Assembly (NCBI GenBank): GCA_905221615.1
Contig: CAJNDT010000598.1
Coordinates: 1-64,000 of the forward strand
Source: Symbiodinium sp. CCMP2592
Lineage: Eukaryota > Sar > Dinophyceae > Suessiales > Symbiodiniaceae
Direction: 5' to 3'
Length of the DNA stretch: 64,000 bases
In this document: positions 54,813 to 64,000 of the stretch, piece by piece
Position numbering within the stretch: position 1 is the stretch's first letter
Layout: each line of letters starts with the position of its first letter
Notes under the pieces: generated by a model
What the model saw: the letters and a program-made list of their open reading frames with translations, nothing else
Database searches by the model: none
Told to the model about the DNA's origin: nothing
Made by a program: the position numbers and the translations under genes

Positions 54813-56690
54813 ATGGCTGAAAACGGCATCATTGTCAGAGAGGTTGGCCTGCGCAGAGATGAGAGCTACTTTCTGCGTTAGCTTGTCATGGAGATTACTC
54901 CTGGGCACGCCCTCCAAGTAGCTGGCTTGCGGCTTCTGTCAGAGCGGTTGCGGGAGCACCTTCAGATACAACTCGGTTTCTATGCGAAGCTGAAGTTCGA
55001 TATGCAAATCATTGTGCCCATCCATGTCTGCGGTGATGAGCCTGTGCCCGCAGAGACCCACTACTTGCTGAAACCTGCTCCTTGGGTTGTCGAAGCAGGT
55101 CTGGGAGCTAAAGCTATAATGGATGGCATTCTTCATGTCACCCGAGAGACGTACTTGGCCTTGGGTCAGGCTATTATGGCTGCCCCTTCCTCCGCCCGGG
55201 GTTGCAGACGATAAAGATGTTGGAGCTCATCCCCATCCACTTCTTGAAAGCAAAAAATGTTTGTGGAATCCACAGAGCACAGATCGGTCGTGTCTCAGCT
55301 GGTGTCTGAGAGCTCGCTTGCTAGGACTGTCGCCGCGTATGAGTGCTCAGGAGCGCAAGACCCTGACCAGGTTCACAGATGAGCGGTTCTACAAGCCTGA
55401 GTTTGCGCCTTGCAGCGTCCGGCAGCGCAACTCCAAGAGGCACCTAGCATCTCGCGAGCAGCAACATTTTGGCTAATAACTTCAGCAGTCTTCCTGACCC
55501 AGCATCCAGAGGGGTGACTTCTGATGGCATCACCAACTTCGAGCAGTCCAACGATGGCCAAAGTGCTGTTTATGTCTGGGCATGGAAATCGACTGTCTGA
55601 GGCCCTCGCGTTCCTAGGAAGTCTTTGCCGCTCTTGTAACAACCTCATTGTCCAGCCAAGATGCGTCCGAGTGATGTCCCACAATGGTGGCAATTACGAT
55701 TACAAGTTCTTGCTGAAGGCCATTGCGTACCTACGGGGACACTCAGAGTCTGAGTCTGACATGCAAGCTGACGAGCCTCCTCCATCCAGTGCTGCCATTG
55801 ATGAGGAATCAGATCAAGAGCCAGACTCCGTTGATAGTTGCGCGGATGGTGACGATGGCGAGCTTCCCCTTGCAGACTCTGCTGCATTCATGGACAGCAT
55901 TGTCTTCAAGAAGCTTAGTCTCAGCATGGTCCTCAAAACCCCTCCAGAAGGTATTGCAAGTCAGATTTGGAAACTTAGTCTTCGTAGATTCTTTCAACTT
56001 CTACCACTCCAGCCTCGCCAAGTTGATGGATGAGCTTGCGAAAACAGTTGTAGATGGAGACTGTTCCTCGATGTTCAGGCACCCGGCTGTGACCCATCCT
56101 GAACTACGACCAGAGGCTTTGACTGCTGAGAGGCGTGAGTGGATGAGGCATCATTTTGCGCCAGGATCTACAACTTGTTCGGAGAAGGAGTGGGCACGCC
56201 GACGCCAATGTGCCGTCGCTTGGAGCAGAGAATTGGGACCGCACGCTGCCCGTGAGTTGGGTGCTGGCTGTTTTCCAGCATGTACCCATATATGGGTCAC
56301 CCTTCCAGAAGGGCCGCTGGCTCGTCTAGAGCACCAGGCTTTGAAGGACGTCGACTATAAGGAGATCAACGAGAGTCACAGCTACCTTATCGTGCTGGAT
56401 TACAGTTACCCACTGCGGCAACATGGACTGGCCTCCTGCGTGCAAGATGAGCATGAAGTACAACATGTTTCCGACCACGCTCGTAATCGTAAGGTCATGC
56501 GCGAGAACCAGGTCCAGCCTTTTTCGGCCGAGAAACTCGTGCCATTTCTTGGAGCTCATCAAAATGAATGTGTCCCTTTCCTGAGCACATGGATGAACTG
56601 CTGAAGCTCACCCTCAATGGCGTTCATGGGATGTCCATGCAAAACGTGCAGGAGTTCAGCAATTCCAGCCTTTACGTTGACGTCATCATG
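54813..56690 (+). pseudogene. Decayed protein-primed family-B DNA polymerase
   Basis: A candidate start ATG at 54813 (MAENGIIVREVGLRR) is followed by an in-frame TAG at 54879. The same frame continues through GFYAKLKFDMQ and THYLLKPAPWVVEAG (54,960-55,105). In shifting frames the landmarks then come in family order: KKCLWNPQSTDRSCLSWCLR (55,250-55,315), matching the 'N-x-D-x2-C-F-x-W' box; an ExoI-like NFEQSND...VYVWAW (55,540-55,600); CRSCNN (55,632) and HNGGNYDYKFLLKAI, the ExoII box (55,680-55,724); an acidic Ser/Asp insert; FVDSFNFYHSSLAKL (55,987-56,031); SYLIVLDYSYP (56,380-56,412); EKLVPFL (56,530); and LKLTLNGVHGMSMQN (56,601-56,645), a motif-B-like box with Lys, Asn and Gly kept and Tyr replaced by His. 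Motif C (DTDS) is not found. This is the DNA_pol_B_2 type used by Polintons, adenovirus-like viruses and linear plasmids. At least five frame breaks mark it as a relic. Confidence 0.72.
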
Positions 56691-56785
56691 GTGATAGTGA
56701 TGACGGCGCTTCCTCCGGGCTCATAGAACGATTGCCAGGGTGAGCATGATGATGCTGATGTTTCTGCTGGTGTTGATGATTTTTT

Positions 56786-56802
56786 GCTGTTGCTGTTGCT
56801 GC

Positions 56803-56833
<31 letters not shown>

Positions 56834-56842
56834 GGTGGTGCG
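56786..56842 (+). repeat. GCT/GTT/GGT triplet microsatellite
   Basis: 'tgctgttgctgttgctgctg' passes into (GTT)n and then (GGT)n. It sits 100 bp past the last recognisable polymerase motif, where the palm motif C would be expected, so repeat expansion or a deletion may have removed the gene end. Confidence 0.9.
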
Positions 56843-58703
56843 GAGTGTGATGTTATCTGAGATGACAGGATGATGCTGACAACGATGCTGTTTCAGTTGT
56901 TTTGCTTTGTTTCTGTGGATCACACTGGTCAACCGCCTGCTTTGTCGACGCATGGTGGTGAATGTGCACTGCATGTATGCTTCTCGAACAGATGATGATG
57001 TCTACGATGATGACGGTGATGGTACGACGATGATGACGACGCTTTCCCGCTCTCCCCAGGGCATCCTGCGCAGTTAGCGATGACGAAAATCACAGTGCGG
57101 ATAGTGTGATGTTGGCTCTTTCGTTGGTGCTGGTACGATGATGCTGCTTCTGGGAAGATTGAAGCATCCAAACTGGAAGCCTTTGCTGGACAGATGATGG
57201 ATGCTGAATGCTGCTGAATGCATGCCTGCCAGGCTTCAAGTTTGCCATCTCCAAACATCCGGGGATAATTCGTTAGCCTGCAGGGTAGAAGTCAGAAGGG
57301 TCACAGGTCGAAGATGTACGTGAGGGTACACATAAGCACCTGCCTGCATTTTACAAGCAGTAGCTAATCAGGATCCAACATCGAAAAGGAAGAAAAGCCT
57401 CGTTGGTCATGACCATCATGATGATCTGGCAATCTGCGCTTGAGTGGAGTTCTCATTGCAGCAGAGATGGGCTCGCAGCATGAACGACTCGAGTTCGAGA
57501 GAGAGAGACATGGCGCCTGGATCGGCACTGGAACTCGAATTCGGTGAATATGCTGCACGGAAAGCGTCGGACAACACGGGTAAGGGGTTTTGAGCTTTGA
57601 TTCTGTGCGTAGTGGTACTTAGCTGACATCTGAGTTTGGAACGCGATCTGCAGCACTCCTTGAGCGCTTTCACACCAGGTGCGCAAGCTGTAAGCTGTAA
57701 GGTGTCCTCACCCTCAGTCACTAGCAACCAACTGGAATCTAGCGTGATGGTAGCGGTCAGTCATGTTTGTTAGCTTCTGCGTTGCTGTCAGATGGGAGCT
57801 TGCTGAGGGTTCAGTGTCAATTGCGAACCGCACGGGCTGTGCCGGCAAACCTAGATGGAGCCACTGGGCGTCAAGACCAAATCAAGAACCTCGAAACAGG
57901 AAGTATCCATCATCCCCTTCGGGGCAGGGGAGTAAGGTGTTGTTGCCATACCGTACTCTTACCGGCCAGCCGTAATCAATGCGGGGATCCTTTGTTAGTG
58001 CTTTGATTCGGGTGTGCCACTGTGAGGTAGGCAGTACGAAGCAAGGACCTCCGGCCGCAGGGAACTTGTGAGTGGGGCTTCAGTTCTTAGGGGTTAAGTT
58101 GAGCTGTGATTCAGTCAACAGCCGGAAGGTCAATTGCATGCATGTCATGTGCGAGCCTTGCACGTGGGTTCTGTGTGCCTTCAGGGCTGCTGCCATGACA
58201 GCAGAAGGCTGGAGTGACTAGATCCTCGGCATGGATTCAGAGTTGGGCACCGGAAATTTGAGAAGCGGCTGGGGTGGTTACTAGGGGTTGAGCTGGTTAC
58301 CTTGGGTTGAGTCCTGCTGTAATGGGGTGGAGTGAGCGTTTGTGAGCTGCTCAGTGGTGCCCGGCTCAGCAATGCAGCAGTGGCAGTGGCAGTGTATGCG
58401 AGGTAGAGGAGTAGAATGCGGGTCGGTTTGAGCTGTTTGGTCCTTCCATGCCCTTCCATACATGCAGCATTGCCGGTACTGCTGTCTGCTTGCGTGCTGG
58501 TTTTGGCAAGTTTCACAGCCAGATGTGGGAAGATGCAGGCAATCGGCCAAGTATGATCTAAACTAGGGGCTTTTGACTACCTTGTGTGGTGAATGCTTGT
58601 TGGTAGTACCTGCTGGTACCGACCTCAGTGACAGACTCGAGCGGCACGGGGCTCGGCGTTGTGCGCTGGCTGGCCCGTAAGGGTCAGCCTAGCCCGAAGA
58701 AGA

Positions 58704-58739
<36 letters not shown>

Positions 58740-59233
58740 CAGAGATGGGTTTGATGGGTTAACAACCTCGATCACAACCATCCATGCCAGAAGCATTACT
58801 GCAATATTGCACTTAAACGGCACCAATACATGTTGACTTCTGGCTTCGTCGGTTCCACAGGATCCCGATGGTGCTGAAAACGGATTGGGCGCCATGACGT
58901 TAGGGGGATCTCCATACTCCGTTAGCTCGGCAGCTCATTTTCGCAGTCAGAAACTCGCCCAGGATGGGAAGGATTCTCAGAGCCCTAAACGACCCTTCAT
59001 CGAAGACACCTGTAGTTGCTGGACTCAGACCTAGTGATGTTTACATAGGTGATGCGACCCTTTGAACTTTGAAGTATACAAATCCACATAAGTAGTCGTT
59101 CAGGGGCCAGCCCAAGACTCATAAAGGAGATGGACGATGAAGCTGGCAGTTTCTCAAGAGATACCTCGAGCCTGTCACAAAGCAGCCGGCATGAGGAAAC
59201 CGGGGATGGGCAGTAGGAGAATCAGAAAGCGCT
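56843..59233. other. Gene-poor region
   Basis: GAT/ATG-rich simple text covers about 56,850-57,030 ('gatgatgatgtctacgatga'). An (AG)n tract lies at 58704-58728. Short ORFs have no motif. I searched by eye for integrase, ATPase and capsid signatures that would accompany a Polinton-like element and saw none. Confidence 0.4.
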
Positions 59234-59801
59234 TTGGGGTTGCAGTTCCTCCCAGTAGGCGTAGTTGTTAGCCTTCTGGGGCAACTTGGCTTATCAGATT
59301 CGTGTTGCCGCGGACAGCGCCACCACGACTGGAACAACCACCGCAACCACTACGAGGACCACCATCATGACAAGACGATGACTACTGCCACAGTGCGAGA
59401 AGCAAGCCTGGAATTTTACAAGCAGTTGTACGTTTCTCAGTGTTTGGCGGCTCGAGCACACCTGGTCTTCTTTTCTGCCCAGCCATCACCATGGGGTGTC
59501 GTGCCTGCAGATGGCCACACTCTGTGTGCAGGCTATGCATTTGTTGGCCCTGGGGGTGCTTCCTGCCATAAGGTCCACTGAATCCTTCCAGATGGCCATC
59601 CGTAGCCACACAGCTGAGGAGATTGCAGCACAAGTGCAGGAGACTCGGGCGAGTGCAAGCACTGGACAGGTTTGCCATTTACGCCTCCATCAAAGGATCG
59701 CCGCATTTCAAACAGTGCTCCTAGCGCAGGACATGATGCTCCTCCCTTCGGACATAGCCAAGCTGCAAGAAGCTGCAGGCCACTTCATTGATTTGACGTG
59801 A
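59234..59801 (+). other. Two overlapping unassigned ORFs
   Basis: The frame at 59234-59581 has a His/Asn-rich stretch near its middle. The frame at 59496-59801 ends in a helical segment (SHTAEEIAAQVQETRASAST, then LPSDIAKLQEAAGHFIDL) that reads like a real C-terminus. Neither is recognised. A frameshifted single gene is possible. Confidence 0.25.
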
Positions 59802-60683
59802 TGTCGGAGGGCTTTTGTAATTCAAGTGGATGGATCCCGCACCTCACCTATGTGCCGTCATCCTCACATTATTCGCTTGCGACTTCCATCTCGTACTTAG
59901 CCGCCTGCTTGTCTTTTGCACACTGCACCCACTGCGCCTGACGCTAAGTTTGAAGCAGAATCATTGGCATTTGCTGTCTGGCTGTCTCCTCGCATGACGC
60001 TCATGCACCGCTTTGTCCTCAACATGTGGCAGTGGCAGACAACATGCTGTCGACGTCTTGAATATCTCATATGCCATATACTTGACCAAGATGCTATCGG
60101 CTGTTCATGTTTGTCATGCACCGCTTGGTTGTGAAGCATGTGCATCAAGCAAAGTTTGCCAAAAGCCATCACAAGCAATTCCAGACCGCTCTCCGCAGGA
60201 GCATTGAAGATGCCTGCTGGCCAGGCGGGCCCCTCAGGAATTACTCTCTGTCGTCAGTACCAACCAACCAACCTAAGATTTATGAGGCCCCGTTTTGCAA
60301 ATTGATCTGCCTGAGTAGTTTGCGCCAACTTCGGATTTTTGGGGCCCCTGAGTATTTATGACATATGCAGACAAGCAGACCTTGTTGACCCGGTAGGCTG
60401 CAGCCCTCCAGCATTTCAAAGCGGCAAAAGCACACATTCGCCGAATAGTGCGACTTGCCTTGCAGTCAGCTCTGCGGTGCGAGCTTGTCCTTGATCGTTT
60501 TGGCAAAGAACGAAGCGTGGTTGCGTTGAAGGCAAGCTTGAGAGGACAGCAACTTGCAACTCAAGCGGCACACTCCTCTTCCGTTGTTCGATTGCCAGAC
60601 TGACAGTAGGTGCACTTTGCCGGGCGAACCCCGCCGCTCTGCGGATAGATACATAAAAGCAGGAGAAGAAGAAATGGATGATG

Positions 60684-60684
<1 letters not shown>

Positions 60685-60719
<35 letters not shown>
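60685..60719 (+). repeat. GA dinucleotide microsatellite
   Basis: The 'gagagaga' run of about 35 bp creates an ERERER-type stretch in ORFs on the plus strand and an SLSLSL-type stretch on the minus strand. Both ORFs are artefacts. Confidence 0.95.
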
Positions 60720-60721
<2 letters not shown>

Positions 60722-62647
60722 TGGAGTGTGCTCCCCTCAGCCAATGCTCGACTGAGAGAGTGCGAGAGAGGCAACGAGGGCAGGACAAATCGAGGAGCGG
60801 TATATCCATACCTCTCCCGCGCATGCGCCACATGTACATATTGATGAACAGCTAAATTTATGTCCATGTCTTCAGTGGAATCCTTGCTAGCTGCATTAGT
60901 GGCGGCAAGTACAGAGCTACATCGCAGCTTGGCGTGAACTGACATTCGCAGGAGTGGCTGTTTAACGATTCGCGGCCCTCCGTGCTACCGTGTGGAACGC
61001 GACATTGTTGACCGCTGCTTCTTTGAGATGAACGACTCCGCATCGCCAACGCTGTCATTCAGCCGTGGATCTGTTACTGTTCGTTTTTTGTGCATTAGGG
61101 CGGGTAGCTGCCACATAGGCCAAGTCGCGGCTGGAAGTGGTTCCAGTCCATGGATCCAAGGTTTACGGCCCTTTGGCATGAGTAGCCCACCCTTGCGCCA
61201 GACTTCATACTCCGTCCTTGGCCTTCCCAGAAACCGAAGCGAACCAATCGAGAACCAACCGAGGCTCCAGTGACTGCTGAAGATGCGGCCATCCTTGGAT
61301 CACAGTTGGTGGCTCCGCCTGGATTCACCCCACCGGTACTGGACATCAATCAGCTTGCAGCCGGTTAAAGTGTACCTTGATGAGGGTCAAGACATGTAAA
61401 GACTTTCGCCTGACGGAATGCCATGCTTCAGGCTGGGCAGGGTGTGGATTGCCCGCCTCTGCGTATCCCTTGAGATCTATATAATCGACAGCCTCGACGG
61501 ATATGAAGAAAGTGCGGAGTTCGATTCAGGAGCTTTGGCTGACCGCGGCTTTCTGAACGAGTGTGTTTGGAAATGCTAGAGTCAGAGTAGAGGGGGAGCT
61601 TGTTCACGCAGGCCTTTCTCAGTGCATCCCAAGGTGCGCTGGACAATACCTGGCACCAGCGCGAGAAGGAGCACAAGTTGGACGCTTACAACACGCGTGT
61701 TTCACGTTGCTCTGTTCTGGGAGCTTAAGAGCCATCTCAGGCTCCAGAAGCCGAAGCCGGAGTCACTGAGTAAGCTGCAGGATTCGTGCTGGATGTGCAA
61801 TGGTAGTGACTGACTTTTCAGACCAAACATTCGAATAATTGCGAGTCAGGACTCTAGACAAGCATAATTTGTTTTTCAATAGGTCGTTTTTTTGACTTGC
61901 CTGACCTATATGTTTGCCACAGTCAACATTGTCACATGTTGGCAGCATTCCCTGCAGTATGGAAGAGGATGAGGATGTAAGATTTTCAGAGTAGGTTGCT
62001 GAATCCGCAAAGCTGGGTTAATGTCAGGTGGGCTAATGTGCTTATCTGCTTCCGGGGCAATGGACCCGGGATTCGAAGTAAACCTCGCCTGTTCGTCGAG
62101 TGCGAGTGCTAGAAAGACAGGAAAGATGATGGGACCACTGCTTGCGATTTAAGATTTCAGGGACATGTCAAAGAACGGATGAGGGGTACATTGCTTCCGA
62201 TTTAATTTTTGGAGAAAGCGAAAAGAAGATGGGGGCACTGCTTGTGATTCGATTCAAGATCTTCTTAAGGCATATTGAGCCAATGCGGCTGCAGGTGCAC
62301 AGGTGGCAGAGCATGTAATTCTGCTAAAGTGCGACACTGGGTAGTAAAGCGGTATTTCAACAGGAGTTTAAACATGGCACATCCTCTGCAGAAACGTATG
62401 TTGCAGTCAAGCAGCCCAGGAAAGCCAGAGCCCTTACTCCCCACTCTCTTGCAATTGTGTATGCTGAGGACAGGCTCAGCAAGCACAGGCTTTGCATCTT
62501 GATCGTACATGCTTTTTGTGATGCGTGCTGGCGAATCTCAGTCGAGCCTGCCATGGGTACATACATACAGGCCGTCACATAGCAGCAGCAGTAGGCAGTA
62601 GTAGCAGTAGAAGTAGCATTAGCAGTAACATTAGCATTAACAGTCGC
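60720..62647. other. Gene-poor region
   Basis: ORFs such as 60992-61273 are short and unassigned. No repeats or RNA genes are recognised. 'gttcgattc' near 61,517 resembles a tRNA B box but lacks any tRNA fold around it. Confidence 0.4.

Positions 62648-62719
<72 letters not shown>
62648..62719 (+). repeat. AGT trinucleotide microsatellite
   Basis: About 24 uninterrupted 'agt' units follow looser 'agcagtaacattagcatta' text (62590-62647). It gives poly-Ser on plus and poly-Thr on minus ORFs, which are not genes. Confidence 0.97.
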
Positions 62720-62720
<1 letters not shown>

Positions 62721-63766
62721 TGATTCATGATGATTATGATCATGATGTGAGAGCTCATGATGTCACAGGGTGCCATTACAGTACAGCCTTGAATGCCAGT
62801 GCCCGCTTTACCAGCTTCACATAGGTGACATATGCCAACGCATGTGTGTTCGTCTGTTGTCGTTCGTGCGAAGGATGGGCCAATCTGCCCTAAGGCCGAT
62901 CAATGCCGTAAAGAAACTCTCCCGTCGCCATGCTCAAGTTCGATTGATTCCTTTATGGAGTAGGACTGTCAGAACTTCAGCTATGACAGCTATGACATGT
63001 ACCAGACTCTCCAGGGGTTCTATCGCCTGCTCAAGATAGATTTTTTAGAGGCCAGATATCGATCATCTTTTCCTGGAAGATCTTCCCAGCGAATTCAGTG
63101 GCAGATCAGCACAGCCAGATTGGGTCGAAACTCCAGAACCAATACGTGATTCAAAAGAAAGTATCATGATTCCAAATCAATTTAGACTTTCTCCCTCATC
63201 GGCATGAATTTGCAGGGGAATAATACCATGATGCATCTAAGAGTGGTTGCTGAATATCTGATCCGATGGGCACTCCTGGCAACACCACCTCCAGACCTTG
63301 GGCAGGACTGAGCTTGCTTCCTGATGACCTCCCCATAATTTCGGCAGCTTGCCCCGAGAAGCTACAACTCGAAGCTTGTTGGGTATCCGCACAATAGGCT
63401 GAAGTTTTGGCAAGCCACTATCTGGTGCATCAACTTGGACAGGACAAGAGGGCTTTCGTTTTTTTGCAAGGGTTTACTTAGCATGCCGATTGAGTTCCCC
63501 AACAGTGACGAACTTGCTAAGTTGTGTGCCATGCCTGGGTCAGGCTCCACGCGCTGTTCAAATAACCACGGAGTCAATTCACAAAGTAATCGGTCAGGAG
63601 CCCGGAAAGGAACAACATCCTATGTGAACTTAACTGTAGGAAGACCCGTTGAAAATGTGAGGTCCAGTTTATTGCGAATTACTCATCAACTACTTCTACA
63701 CATGGTTCAGATAGACGGGATACATAATTATGCACTTATGTTGTGGTAGTTGTGGGTGAGTTCTAG
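62720..63766. other. Low-copy sequence before the terminal retroelement frame
   Basis: The ORF 63435-63749 (LSFFCKGLLSMPIEFPNSDE, then RKGTTSYVNLTVGRPVENVR) reads moderately like protein and lies just upstream of the terminal frame. It could belong to the same element but is unassigned. Confidence 0.3.
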
Positions 63767-64000
63767 GCTTCTGCGTCTTGGCATGACGTGATTGTGTTGG
63801 ATGTGGATTGTCAGGAGGACCTCAACAATCCCCACACAGCATCATATTTGCTGCGCCTTGCTGCGCTTGGCAAACTGAAAGGGGTGATGTCAGGATTGCC
63901 TTGTCGGACCCGTAGTGTGCTGAGGAACAGGGCCCCAGGACCACCAGTCATTCGTGGCAGGTTTGGAGAGACGCGTTGGGGGTTACCAGATGTGGACTTG
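63767..64000 (+). CDS. Partial retroelement-associated 'PC-R' domain, runs off the window
   Basis: The frame is open from just after a TAG at 63764 to the window end (78 codons, no 5' ATG). It reads VIVLDVDCQEDLNNPHTASY, LLRLAALGKLKGVMSGLPCR, then SVLRNRAPGPPVIRGRF and WGLPDVDL. I recall similar text ('GPPCRT-S-LR-R--GP--LR-R---R-GL') upstream of reverse transcriptase in dinoflagellate retroelement polyproteins. The 'PC' within a loop after 'LLRLAALGK' also resembles motif IV (PCQ) of cytosine-5 methyltransferases, but here Gln is replaced by Arg and the second Pro by Leu, so activity cannot be assumed. The left edge needs a splice acceptor or is truncated. Confidence 0.5.

Noticed and set aside
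60554..60844. ORF with an ERERER stretch
   Set aside because: It is generated by a (GA)n microsatellite, with no support on either side.
61510..61530. 'gttcgattc' as a possible tRNA T-loop
   Set aside because: There is no acceptor stem, D-arm or anticodon arm around it.
62357..62824. Poly-Thr (minus) and poly-Ser (plus) ORFs
   Set aside because: They are generated by the (AGT)n microsatellite.

Overview
The window looks like nuclear DNA of a dinoflagellate, most likely a symbiodiniacean-type alga. I infer this from three things: degenerate TTTAGGG/TTTAGGGG telomere-like strings scattered through unique sequence; several protein families that I associate with dinoflagellate genomes (a lysine-rich ORF next to a DDE-like ORF, an RT-RNase H fragment, RLE-type LINEs, and a retroelement 'PC-R' domain at the right edge); and almost no ordinary host genes among many tandem arrays. 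There are no rRNA or tRNA genes, CRISPR arrays or bacterial-style operons. Species cannot be named from the sequence.

Layout. 1-10,360: satellites and telomere-like repeats (115/121 bp, 96/99 bp, alternating 188/114 bp, 83 bp and 81 bp arrays, and a 310-bp duplication), with one coiled-coil-like open stretch at 7155. 10,360-12,400: a 5'-truncated RT-RNase H gene, two 181-bp direct repeats and a strong hairpin. 12,970-16,074: a split, partly decayed Lys/Glu-rich gene followed by a long open DDE-transposase-like gene, probably a two-gene mobile unit. 16,350-21,234: a near full-length but disrupted non-LTR retrotransposon (RING-like finger, Cys-rich region, RT, C-terminal zinc knuckle, restriction-like endonuclease, poly-A tail), followed by an inverted relic and a second direct relic of the same family. 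The direct relic sits between two blocks of GGCGCC-core palindromic repeats. 24,430-32,300: a TCCGGA array, AG-rich low complexity, an 11-copy ~390-bp satellite and a 78-bp (26-codon) array. 32,300-39,640: mostly non-coding sequence, diverged satellite copies and a homogeneous 184-bp higher-order satellite. 39,640-53,270: low-copy sequence with a few weak ORFs and a minus-strand LINE RT relic at 47 kb. 53,276-56,690: a frameshifted Lys/Glu-rich gene followed by a decayed protein-primed family-B DNA polymerase (DNA_pol_B_2 type). 56,700-64,000: low-copy sequence and microsatellites, ending in an open frame of a retroelement-associated domain that continues past the edge.

All recognisable coding sequence belongs to mobile or selfish DNA: reverse transcriptases of at least three lineages, a DDE-like gene and a protein-primed polymerase. 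The polymerase locus is the most surprising item. It points to a Polinton/Maverick-like, virus-like or linear-plasmid-like element in this nuclear sequence. All family assignments come from reading motifs by eye; no database search was run.
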